A DNA stretch of 64,000 nucleotides, from positions 8,273,001 through 8,337,000 of the forward strand of contig NC_089422.1 of assembly GCF_013426205.1 (NCBI RefSeq). Reading direction: 5' to 3'. The stretch's first letter is position 1, and each line of letters starts with the position of its first letter. Shown piece after piece: positions 52,132 through 63,118 of this stretch. The notes under the pieces are model-generated. The model saw only the letters and a list, made by a program, of their open reading frames with translations, did not search any database and was not told where the DNA came from. The position numbers and the translations under genes are program-made. This stretch comes from Metarhizium brunneum (lineage: Eukaryota; Ascomycota; Sordariomycetes; Hypocreales; Clavicipitaceae).

Positions 52132-53637
52132 TTAGACCTTTTCTAATCGACAACAGTCGGTCACAATCTTCTTTCTACCCGCTTTCCTGCCTGCTTGACA
52201 CAACTCTTCGTTATTCTCAATCTTAACTCGGTCAATATTGTCGGGGGATTCGTTAAGCATCCTAGCAATCTCGTCCATTTCGCCGACTTTCCAGCCTCTC
52301 ACTGCCATGAGGCAAAGTGCTGCAGCGATATACATCAATCCGGTGAATAACTGCGTCCCAAGGTAGCTCCCAGTGCCCTGGACGATTTGAAGCGCAATAG
52401 GCTCGCTAAATAAGCAAGGCATTGCGATGATGAGCCAAGTCAAGCACAGCGCGGAAGGAACGTTTTTCAAACCAACCACTTCAGCTGTAACTGGGCCAAT
52501 TGTGGTCCAGAAAGTACCAGCAACACTGCCGCAGATAATGGCAAAGAAGATCAGTACGCCATAGACTTTGGCGTTGATCCAGATAACCAACGCAAACACA
52601 CCGGCCAGGAACGTCATGAATCCAGACATGTTGATTCGACCTGTTTGATCACTAAAATACCCCACGAAAGGCCGACCAACTCCTTGACCCAGGTTAAAGA
52701 ATGCACTGATGAGTGCAGCTTGTGAGCTCCCGAGTCCGATCTGGTTCGCATAGTTGGCTAAACTGAAGATAAGCACGACATAACCCAGCATACTAAACCA
52801 ACCAAACCCAAGAAGCAACAGAAATTCGGGTCGTTTCAAGAGTGTCGTGTCAAACGCCAACTGGCTGGATCCAATAATCTTATTTCGATCCTTTATGAGT
52901 AAGATACAGGCCGTGTTGACAACAAAGGCCAGTATTCCTAGGATTCTGAACGCCCAATCTAGGCCCATATCCCGGATCATAGCACCAGCAGCGAACGAGT
53001 ATAGTAGGCCCCCAAGGCCAGAGCCACAAGCGGAAAATCCATTGGCTAGAGATCGTTTTGTGGTGAACCACTGTGGCACAATTCCAACTGAAGGTGTAAA
53101 CAAGAACCCCATACCGAGGCCAAAGAGAACGCCCTGCGTTAAAAAGAGATGCCAGATCTTGCTTGCTAAACTAGCACAGATGAGACTTGCTGTTTCCATA
53201 ATAACACCCATAAACATGGTTGGCTTGGTTCCGAATTCTCGCACACATATCGTTGCGACTGGAGAGATGATGAGTGCGCAGCTAATGCTCAGTGAGCCCA
53301 CAAAGGCATATTGCAGTGGGGTGGCCTCGGGAAACGTCTTGTTTGCCAGATAATGGGCGAGAAAGACACCATAGCTTGAGTTTAGGCCCCAGGTATGTGC
53401 ATTGACAAGAGCCACGCAGGCGGTGCAAACCCATCCATAGCCTCCATTTGGGGGTGGGGGTGGGACATAATTGGCATCGGAATTGGATTGCGCTTCTATT
53501 GACGATTGCAAGTTCCGTTTCTCTGGATTCGAAATCCCTTGCGCACCTGCATCACTGCTTGGTTGTACCAGAGTGTCTCGGTTAAGAAGCTGTTTCTTGG
53601 CCAGCGATTGGTTGGCCGTGTCCATATTCCGCTCCAT
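52132..53637 (-). CDS. MCT-type MFS transporter (putative monocarboxylate carrier)
   Basis: Single exon, 501 aa from ATG 53637. The N-terminal tail is hydrophilic, then NGGYGWVCTACVALVNAHTWGLNSSYGVFLAHYL opens TM1, the [DN]-G-G-x-G-W motif of monocarboxylate/riboflavin-type MFS carriers. VGIVPQWFTTKRSLANGFSACGSGLGG and GRPFVGYFSDQTGRINMSGFM are the other family landmarks. Twelve membrane helices are expected. Fungal members carry monocarboxylates, riboflavin or are orphans, so the cargo is not settled. It is followed upstream by an Ato-type acetate carrier in the same orientation 1.5 kb away. The C-terminal tail is basic (QAGRKAGRKKIVTDCC), which suggests a cytosolic end. Confidence 0.85.
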   Translation of the reverse strand: MERNMDTANQSLAKKQLLNRDTLVQPSSDAGAQGISNPEKRNLQSSIEAQSNSDANYVPPPPPNGGYGWVCTACVALVNAHTWGLNSSYGVFLAHYLANKTFPEATPLQYAFVGSLSISCALIISPVATICVREFGTKPTMFMGVIMETASLICASLASKIWHLFLTQGVLFGLGMGFLFTPSVGIVPQWFTTKRSLANGFSACGSGLGGLLYSFAAGAMIRDMGLDWAFRILGILAFVVNTACILLIKDRNKIIGSSQLAFDTTLLKRPEFLLLLGFGWFSMLGYVVLIFSLANYANQIGLGSSQAALISAFFNLGQGVGRPFVGYFSDQTGRINMSGFMTFLAGVFALVIWINAKVYGVLIFFAIICGSVAGTFWTTIGPVTAEVVGLKNVPSALCLTWLIIAMPCLFSEPIALQIVQGTGSYLGTQLFTGLMYIAAALCLMAVRGWKVGEMDEIARMLNESPDNIDRVKIENNEELCQAGRKAGRKKIVTDCCRLEKV

Positions 53638-55094
53638 GTTCACCCTATATCAGCGATACAGGATTCGTTGCCGTCGCGAGAAAGCTGGGTAGGTGGCGAG
53701 GAACAAGTAGAGGATACTATTTCCTCCATCCCCAGATAAAAAAGAGGAAGAAGAGCTGAAATTCATGACCAGGCGCATCGGAAGCCGATCCCGCGGCCTT
53801 GATGAAAAGCGATTAGAAATCCGCCCCCAGAAACGGCATAGCGGACCACTTTTTTGGGATCTTCAACCGCCACTTCAGGACATATGACGGAAATATTGGC
53901 CGGAAATAGGGCCAACCCCTCAATCAACTGTGTCCGCTATGATTAGCCCTCGGCAAATCAAATCGGTTGAATAATGCCAGGTAGTTTCTTGGACTTCGCG
54001 AAGTCCATCTTGGTCGTACTGGGGCTCCTCCCTAGAACCATGCACACATAGGTAGATTGGCTATCTTTGCTGGCCCTGTTGCAGGAAACGCTCCTGTTGC
54101 TGGAGGACAACAATATGACGGTAGGATAGTCGATGCGTCTGACCAGACGGTTACGAAAAACTGTGGGTCTCTCTTGTGCGGCGCATAACCGAAGACCACC
54201 TCCGATTCTCGGATTATAATCCGGCGTTACGGAACTGTGACTGAATTTGAGGTTCCCATCTTGGCTCAGAAAGCTATCCTCGGATTGCTTCTCCCGAAGA
54301 ATGAAGAAAACCCACTGGATAATTCATCAAATTCAAAAACTTATTTTCCGTCATGGAGGCGCCGAGTTCATTAACGAAAGCTGACACCTAGGCAGGTACC
54401 TACTAGTCATTTAGGTACGTGGACTCGGCCGGCCGCCAGCCTTAGGCTGGCTTCGGAGACCGCCGATGAAGTCCGCTGACAACACGTCTACCCGTTACTC
54501 ATCGGTTGATGATTTTGGGCTCTGTCTCGTTAATTTATCAATATGCACGCGGTTTCCACCGGGGGGACATATCAAGGTCCAGCCCACCTCATTTTAGAAA
54601 GCAGACGCCGGATCAAAGCGATCTTGGTGGGTGTTTCGTTACGGCCTGGGAGACTAGTGCCGTATATCGTAGCCAACACCGGCGACCGCCAATCTCCTCC
54701 AGACTGCAATGCTTAAGTATAACGCGGAAAATTTCTTGTTTACAACGTGGATAGCGGAGTCCACTTCTAGAAGATCCATCCCAGATACTCGCCAGCTTCA
54801 CTTAATTATCGTTGACGTTCGACAGAACACTTTAAAGCGACTACATGAAACAAAATAAGACAACATCAGAGGTGGGCATTAATAACGTAGCTCTCAAGAC
54901 TATCGTATACACAAAAATAGCTTTTCTTCGATGGATAGCAAAATAAAGCAGTACATACGACAAATCAGACCTAGACGCCGTGGCCCAAAAGCAATATTTG
55001 AAACAAATGCTCCCCTCTCGATTGGTATCATTTCTCCTCTTTTCCTTTACCAACTCCTTCGTTAGAATCGAGTCACAAAATGAGGGCGATGCTC
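53638..55094. other. Intergenic
   Basis: 1.46 kb with no supported gene. Contains CTAGGCAGGTACCTAC and TTTAGGTACG elements near 54390-54420. Confidence 0.5.
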
Positions 55095-56050
55095 TTAAAC
55101 CTGTTGACGCTCGCTCTTTCTGCGATCCTCACGAGCTTTTTCGGACCAGGGGAAGTGGAAGACGGGAACCTGGAAGAAAGAGTTGCTGCGAATTAGTGAG
55201 TATATGGTGCAACTTTCTTCGATCTTGGCCGTAATAGGATTGAACAAACCTGCTGTCCTGAATACCAGCCAAAGCACAATACCAGGCAAGGAAGGCGGCA
55301 AGGAAACCAAACACACCGCCAGTCTTCTGCAGAGCGACAGCGGCAGTTGCGTTGCCCATGTCATTGGCATACTGCTCGCAAGCAAGGAATAGGAAAGCCA
55401 GATCCAGAGTGAAGAAAAGCAGGAAGAACATGACAGTCGATCGAAGGGTACAGAGAAGGAGCATCGTCGTAAAGATGAACCAGCCAGTCAAGAAAAACCC
55501 AAGAGGACTGGAAACATGGCCCTCGTATGGGCCGGTCGGCGCAGTAATTCCCCAATTAGGGGTTAACAGGATAGCATACGAAATCCAGAAGCCACCATAA
55601 GAGGACAGAGCAGTAGCACCAAAGGTATTTCCGCAGGCAATTTCCCTGACGTAGTTGATTAGATTCAACACTTTAAATTCGTCCTCAGAGAAACCAGCAC
55701 AGAACTTACCACATGCCAGCCAACAGTTGTACCAGGCCGCCATATCCAAACGCCAAGGGAACAACAATATTAGGCTCCTTGACACCGCGAGTGTGGGTGT
55801 TGATAGCAGAGAGCACGAAAGTAGTCAAGGCGAAAGCAGAGAGGCCAAGCGGAGCCGGGTTAGCGAATTTGCGGTGTTCATAAGGCTTCCACAGCCCAGG
55901 GTTCAGTGAGCCTCCTGATGCAGCGGCAAAGCCTGAATCCACCTGCGAGATGTCGTGGTGGTGGTGGTAATGACGTTGTTGAACACCATTGACACCGTTC
56001 GGCTCCTTCTCAACGGAAGTGGCTGGGGAGTTTATGTTCTCGGTAGCCAT
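55095..56050 (-). CDS. GPR1/FUN34/YaaH acetate transporter (Ato/Ady2)
   Basis: Three exons give 275 aa. Exon 1 (56050 to about 55711) has a His-rich N-terminal tail (RHYHHHHD) and [22 protein letters not shown], the NPAPLGL signature of the family, plus LVQLLAGMW. Exon 2 carries [27 protein letters not shown] and the middle helices. Exon 3, after an intron with donor at 55249, ends [18 protein letters not shown]. Six membrane helices are expected. Family members (yeast Ady2/Ato1, A. nidulans AcpA) move acetate or ammonium across the plasma membrane. Substrate for this copy is inferred from family. Regulation by carbon source is likely but no specific site was identified. Confidence 0.9.
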
Positions 56051-58854
56051 TGTGGTGGGAGAAGCTACTCAAATTGGGCGAGCAAGGAGGTTTCTTCTTG
56101 ATATGTAGAGGACTGCAACTCAGTTTCACACTGGGGAGGAGCTCATATCACAACAGCACAACGAGACAAGATCAAGAGAGGTCCCAAGAGAGGTGGGGAG
56201 GGAGGGTCTCCCATTTTATAAGCTCACTGGGTGAACAGTAGGTTAAAAGCAACGGATGGAGGGGATAGACAGAGGTGGCCGTTGGGTCCTCCCGAGGAGG
56301 GCGGTTTGTCAGGGTCCACGACGGTGTGAGTGCCTGACACAATCATGGTTCGTTCTGGTCGACTGCATAGCACGGGGGATTCCGCAGACTCATGGACAAG
56401 AAAGCGGCCGGGGGTTGCACTGCTTCGTTTCTCGTCCGGGCCAGCGCGAGCTTCAAAGCCATCGTGTGTGGATATCAATGGAAGGATGGGACATGCGACG
56501 CGGGATGGCACCAGTCCGAGGTGCAGGTACGTACCGGCATGTACTCGGTTGCTCCAGAGAAGCTCACCTCACGGCAACTACTCCGTACTAGCGCTCAAGT
56601 GCTACCAGACGACAAGAACATTTGAACCCAGGCCCACGGCGATCACTAGGACGAGCGGGAAGCTGTCCAGATTGGGGCGGCACAGAGCTAGAATGGGCCT
56701 CAAGCTGTTCAAGGCCTCAAGTGCTCCCTGGAACTGTCTGGTCGGCCAACCCCTGTCGGCGTCGCAGCAGGTGGGCGCGTCTTGGTGCCAGGTCTGGACG
56801 AAGGGATGTCGATGGGCTAGACCAGGCCAGCCAGCCAGCCAGCCTTTTTCGTCTTGGCCAAGTCGCCTGGCTCCATTTCCTGTGCCAGCTAGTGCCCTGG
56901 CGGTGGGTCGGGACTCGGGAGTCGAGGATCGCCTGTTGCTCAGCCAGAGCCAGCTCGCAACCTTCGCGTATCGCCGTGTCTCTGCGTGCCACCGAGAGAC
57001 ACCCAGGCTGCTTCAATAGCTTGTTGTGAGAGGCCAGCGGGGAGCAGCGAGACAATTCAAATACCCTCGGATGGCCCAGCGGGGGTATTCCATCATTGAC
57101 AGTGGCAGGCGGGCATCAAGACGCCGGAATACCAACACGAACCGGACCAGACCCCTCTTTCGCGCTCGTCTGCCCACCCTCAACAGCAGGTCCATGTGTT
57201 TCAGAGTATGACAACTTTTAATTGAGTGACCCAAACTTTTAGCTTTGGGTCTTTTATGGTGTCCTCAATGATCCTCCCCGCCCAAAGACCCCAGACAAGT
57301 TTCTTTTCTCAGAACCCACTCTGCGCAATTGACTCGCGTCAATGGGGCGGTTTGTCCGGCGAGAGGCGGCATTACGAGCATATTTCAATCTAAGCCACAA
57401 AGAAAAGAAAGAAAACCTTCCGATCATGTACGGAGTAGGTGGGACAGGAGAACCGCTGTTATTCTCGCATGTACGGAGTACATACATACATCCAAGCCGC
57501 TCAAGGCATGACCTCGTGAGCCAGCAAGTCAATGTGCTGCGACGGCTTATGGAATACAAGCGCAAATAAATTACGGGAATGGATTTGTGAAAACAGACGG
57601 ATGCAGAAGCGACTGCCGCTGTCACAATGGCGCCACAATGGTTGCATGTGGTGCATAGACAATTTCGAACATTTTTCGCACCTCTTGGCACGCGCCTTGG
57701 CAGAGGAGATATTCCTGCGGATTATCGATCGATAACACAGTTCCTTGTTTAACGCCCGCTACCAGGCATTTCATGCGGGCGCAGACTGATCTCCCGAAGA
57801 TCCGCTATATCACCGACAGGGAAACGTGGCAGCAAATTTGCTCGCGGCTCAGCTGTTCTCGACCTGTCGTCGACGACCAGACTAAAGTGACTGCAAAGTC
57901 GACAACCTACGTATATGATAGAAGCAAGACCAAGGTACGGAGTACAAACCGGAGTGATACGAGATGGTAACTACTTTACAGCCGATTGGGAATGATCCCC
58001 CAACACTGGCTCGAAAATCCTGGCCATTGCAACACAGCTAGCAAGTACTATTACATATGCAGGGCCCCGGATCGAGCGATCGGCGAATCCTTCAACAACC
58101 AACATTTAGAGGCGTTATTTGTAATTGATGAGGGTGTTATTACTATATACGGTTCCATTGTGGTGCTCCGTACTCCATACCAGGCAGTTCTTTGTGGCTC
58201 TGGACAAATATGTATGATGTCTAACGGCGCTCAGGCTGCAACGATATATATGCACAAGAGTCAAAGCTTTCGCATTCCTATTCAGTACATTCAGCATAGG
58301 AAACATGGGCCAGAGAGGTGTCTTAGCCACGTCAGAGCGCCTATCTTTTTTTTTTTTAGCGAGAGTCTGGATGAAAACACCGATCCTGGTACGAGGCTCT
58401 GGATTCGGAGATTTGCCTCGACGCTTTTACGCCAAGTATGTATGGCTCGCGAAACAAACCTTTAGCACCCGTCAACGGCAGCAACTGATGGGTGGGCGTG
58501 GCTGGTGGCTGGCTGGCTAGTCTCTTGGGGAATGCGATCTGCGGTCTCTTTCCGCAACCTCTCCAGAGACTAAATCGAAGGGGGCGTCATGTACAGCTTC
58601 CTTACGGCCGGGGCTTTTGGCTAGTTGGCGGTCTAATTGCATCATGATGTGAGATTCGAGCACCAAGTCAAGATCAGTCGATACAACTAACAAGTCGACT
58701 TTGGGCATATCAATCCATAACGCGGCAATCCGGTCATCTGGAACAAGTGCGGTGGTGCAGAGTATGCGGTTTTCAACCGAAAGCAAGTCCTCGTCAGCAG
58801 GTATAATAACTACGTACTAGCCTGGAGCGGTAATGCCATATTTCTCATGTAGTA
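56051..58854. other. Gene-poor region, left half
   Basis: No supported gene; open frames lack ATG-defined, conserved-looking translations. Contains a run of CCAG/GCCA units (56825-56844), four TACGGAGTA-type elements (56579, 57429, 57472, 57936), and low-complexity T tracts. Part is the acetate carrier promoter. Confidence 0.5.
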
Positions 58855-59769
58855 CTACCAGTTGACATCTGTTACTACTGAAAGCCACAGCGAAACCAAT
58901 GCGGCCGAATCCTGCAAATACATTTGCCAACGAGCATCATAGCCACGGTCCCATCCGACAAGAGACCTGCCAAGCTTGACGGGTGAGAGGACATCTGTAA
59001 CAGTGGAGAGATATGTCATGTACCCCATGCTTGGCGTTGCCGCAGCTGTGGTTCTACAATGCAGCTCTTCTTGCTCGACCGGCCTGCCCTGAGCCTTGCT
59101 TGTGCAGTGCCGTGCGTCCTTGCCGGTCGAAATACTAGTTTGTCTGGGCGACTCGGGGCAGTCGTCTCCGCACAACCTGCTTCCCTGTCCGGCGGACTCT
59201 GGACGAACGTCCTGGCGATATGAGCCCATCGCGTTATTACCTGTAGAACCCGGCTCAAAAACGCCATCCGCTCGGGCGAGCATTCTGGAGCCCCAAGACA
59301 AGTCTGCAGGGCCCCATGGGTCACTAGCATGTTTCCGGGGAACAAGGAGACGCGGAGAACCGGAAGGCTGCTCTAAAGGCCTCCCGCCACTGCCTTGCCT
59401 ACACACGACTCGAGCTGGGCAGGTCGGGCAGGTCGGGGTAGTGTCTGAACAAAGAACACCATGACGTTGTCGATCGCCGTCCGTGCAATAGTCTAAAAAC
59501 CACATTTGCTTGCCATCTCAAGGCGGGGTCGATCTGAATGCAACCTCTCAACCGCCGGCGCCGACACAATGGAAGCGAATTAGCTACCTGTACATGGATG
59601 GAGAACTCCATCGTTGTGTATCGTGACCTCGGGAGGGAAATGATGCATAGAAATGGGAGACTTGTGGGAGACTGGTGTCACGGCGCAATTTTCGAATGTA
59701 TGGCGCTACCACCAACGAGATGACTACAGAGATGACTGTGAGCAGAATCAGCAGTGACAGGGGAATCAT
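58855..59769 (-). other. Doubtful open frames: TM segment plus Ser/Gly/Cys-rich frame
   Basis: From ATG 59769 a segment begins MIPLSLLILLTVISVVISLVV, a strong membrane helix, and continues about 60 aa to a GTAGCT donor-like site. A second frame (59505-58855) stays open for over 200 codons (WFLDYCTDGDRQRHGVLC to SLWLSVVTDVNW), but I could not find splice sites that join the two without a stop. Could be a decayed gene, a gene of a family I do not recognise, or chance. Confidence 0.25.
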
Positions 59770-62700
59770 AAGTGCATTCCGCACTGAAAAAAAAAACTAC
59801 CGGCTCTCACGAGGGTCCGTATGGGATACAATTCCATGGGGTTCAAGTGTCAAGTGTCTGGATTAAGAAAAACTGTAGGTCAATCGCCTAGTTGAATATG
59901 ACGGCGGTAACACAGCCCGTGAAACTAACATCGCCCGCTAGTATAATACGGCGCCAGCTCAAAAAGAAATAAAGTATTTATCAAGACCAAATGTGAAGCA
60001 GGGATATCATGTCTCAGGGCGGTGTTACTGGCTCTACCCACAGCATCAAATCACAGTTTCAACTCGGTTGTATAAGCGGACTACAGCAATGCGCCGAATT
60101 GCCGTCTGCGCGGCCTGATTTATCAATCCAAGTATTGGCCGTGTTGGCAACAAGTGAAAAGATCAGGGGCTCGGGCATCCAATGCCGATGGTGGCGTTTG
60201 GGGGCGACACTCACATTGCGCCAGCCAAGTCTGTTTAGGCAATCCTCCATTGACCCGAGAGGCGCAAGTGGCGCGTTCGATTTCGAAGGACTACGGACTA
60301 CGGAGTACTTAGTACCACGATTTGGATCTGAGGTTTTTCGAATCAGGCAATTTCGCCTGGCCCGATGACCTCCTCGTCCGACCAGCATGTTCCTTCCCGC
60401 CAATGAGCAAATCGTGGCGCATCAACATGCGACGGTCTCGTCAAGACATTCTCATCGACATCGACAGCGTGCGCAAAACTACATTCATATGCCGAACCTA
60501 TTGACGGGGATGAAGCATGCTGAAGCAAGCCAAGGTCCTCGTAGCGACCAGCTTCACAGCACTTCAACAAGACCGAGCCGTCAAAGCTAACCGATATTGC
60601 CTCTAGTCCAACTTCGCCATGACGACAGTCACACACATGAACAATCAAGCCACCACCGTTATGCTCCTAGGGTTAAGATTAAAAATCATGCACTTTGAGA
60701 CTAGAGTAATTTGTCATTACGAGCGGAACAAGCCAAATGTCTTCATTGGCAGAAAAACAGAGTAATAAACTCACAGGAATCATCCAAGTGCGGAGGGACC
60801 CAAAATACACAAATCATGGCGCAATGCAGACACCCAGTCGCCAAAGAGCACAACCCTATATTTAGCAAACATATACATAACCACTACATACCTCCGTTCG
60901 CTAGCCGCGATAAAACTTGTCTACTTTAGAATGAAACTCAACCTTTGCACAGACGCTTAGTCGCTTGTCGTTTCATTCAGGGTAAAGTCGCAGGACAAGA
61001 CCGAGCCCATCCACCCGGGTAGGTAGCATCGTCGGAGCCGGGCGATTCCAATCCTCGGACGAATCCAGAAATCTATTACACTTTTCCCCTGCATCTCACA
61101 CCGAAATGCACCACGGAGTACATATGTATGTACATATGTACATACAGGAACCTGGAGTGACATTGATACATATTAGCAACCCCCACCACCACGTTCCCCA
61201 ACCTCTTCCCCCTCCGACCTGGGCTTCTCGAATCCGAGAGCAGACAGGGCTGCAGGAAACCACTCAAAAACATGTCCTTCTTAGCCAACCCAACCCATTT
61301 CGGGTCGATGGATATCAATAGCCGTCTGTCAGAGCCCAGGGCCGCTGTTCCGCCGATTTGTTAAGACGAGGCCTCTTCTCCGCGACAGGAAACGCCCCCG
61401 AGGCAAAGACGGCACCAAGTGGGAACGTAGCCGCCAACAACCAACAATTCCGGATGCGTGGCATCGTCAACGAACGAAATGCACACCATTCTCACCACCG
61501 CCCCTTGTCGTTGCGGGCCTGCGTGCCCTGACGCTCTCCAGCAGCCACACGACAGGGGTAGGATGCAGAATGCATGCATCGCCGTGCACTTGTTGAAAAT
61601 GCGTGGTCAGCATAATACCGAGTACGTCTATGTCCACCGCACTCTGCGACGGACTCGAACGTTAAATCCTCCGTGACTACATACATACGCAGGTAGGTGG
61701 CATCACCGTTGGCTCACTGCCTGCCTTGCAAGGGTATGTGTGCAATGCTCTACAGAGCACCGAGCAGTCTATGTACGGGCTGATCAGCTTTGCCCACCTG
61801 CTTGCTTGCTAACGTACGAACCCGTCGCTCTCATTGGCCTCCAGTCGAGATGCGCGTCCTCGGCGATGCATTCAGCCGTGGCGAGGGAACCGCCCAAGCT
61901 CAATTTATACCCATGGAAATCTAGCAAACCCACGTTCTCTGCGCTTTCAGCCAGCCCGCCTGTCCCGCCCCCAGCAATTCATTACGAACAAACCCACGGG
62001 GAGAGAAGGCCTGGACCTGGGGTTGACTAGTCTGCCTGAGGATACGGAGTACTAGTAGGAGTATCTGCATCGAAGAAAAGATTTTGCACAAGCATCCTAG
62101 TTGCTCTCGTGTCCACTCGCCTGGCTCTCTGGTTGAGGAGTCCTCCGACTAACAAACCCCCTTGTTGATAGTGACATTCATTATTGCTTCTTGCGGACGG
62201 TGCCTGTCGCTTTTGCTATAACTCAACCCCGTACTACGTACTACTCCGTACTCCTTACCCCCTCGGATGTTACGCAGCTGCTCCCTCTCCGCTGGTGTTG
62301 TAATTTTTGAGTCCAGCATCTTCATGGGCCAACAACAGCCCGGTTCATCCTCTCCGTGAAGGAATGGGACTCGACTCCGTTTCCGGATGCCCAGGCTGGG
62401 TGATTGGATCCCAGTTGCCGCCGTGGAGCTTTTCATTTTGCATCTGCCAACCTTGATCAGAGACCTAATTAACCTGAGCTGTACTGTATGTCTGTATGGA
62501 CGGGCTAAGTGCCGCCATGTATATATGAATGTATTATGCCCGAAACTGGTGCAATACATACATCCCTAGGTAGTCCACGACACCGTTGTCAACTGTCAAC
62601 CTTAGATAGCATCGACTGGTGACTTCTTAGTCGGGCGAGGCGTACCCATCCAATGGACTCCTCTGTCTGAGCGGCCATGTGGTTTTCTCTTAGCTTGACA

Positions 62701-62986
62701 ACTCATCTTGAGCCATCTAGGATCTGGCGAACGTCATCCCCAAGCGACGTAAAGACCCTGGCTATGTCTGGGTGAGACGAGTCCACGGGGGAGCATTTGC
62801 CAGCTAAAGGTCTGTGCGAATCATTGTATTACTGTGAACCCAGGATTTGAACTTTAACTGCATGCATTTACGGTGCTCCATGTCCCAATTTGTAAGAACC
62901 TGCATGCGCTTATTATAGCCCTAATTTGCAGAATCAAAATAAACGCCCCATCAATAAAGCAAAAGAAAGAACCAAACTTGGTCACC
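59770..62986. other. Gene-poor region, right half
   Basis: No supported gene. TACGGAGTA elements at 60299, 62043 and 62242 (complement), plus CATATGTATGTACATATG-type palindromic alternation at 61119-61145. Nothing else identified. Confidence 0.5.
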
Positions 62987-63118
62987 ATGCCTCCCCCGGC
63001 TGATATTCCTGCTTTCCGTAACTCATTACGGCAATTACATGAGGCTACGTACAAATTTTTCATCAAGGTCTCAAATGCATGTAACAGTATGCTACAAAAG
63101 CTCCGTGAGTCTACTTAG
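62987..63118 (+). CDS. Small open frame, 43 aa, doubtful
   Basis: ATG in good CACCATGCC context; MPPPADIPAFRNSLRQLHEA is plausible helical sequence. No conserved feature, and the end overlaps the stop of the WSC gene on the other strand by eight bases. May be an exon or chance. Confidence 0.2.
   Translation: MPPPADIPAFRNSLRQLHEATYKFFIKVSNACNSMLQKLREST

Noticed and set aside
56330..57019. 229-codon plus-strand frame
   Set aside because: Several overlapping frames are open here on both strands; the translation has no domain, signal or consistent codon use.
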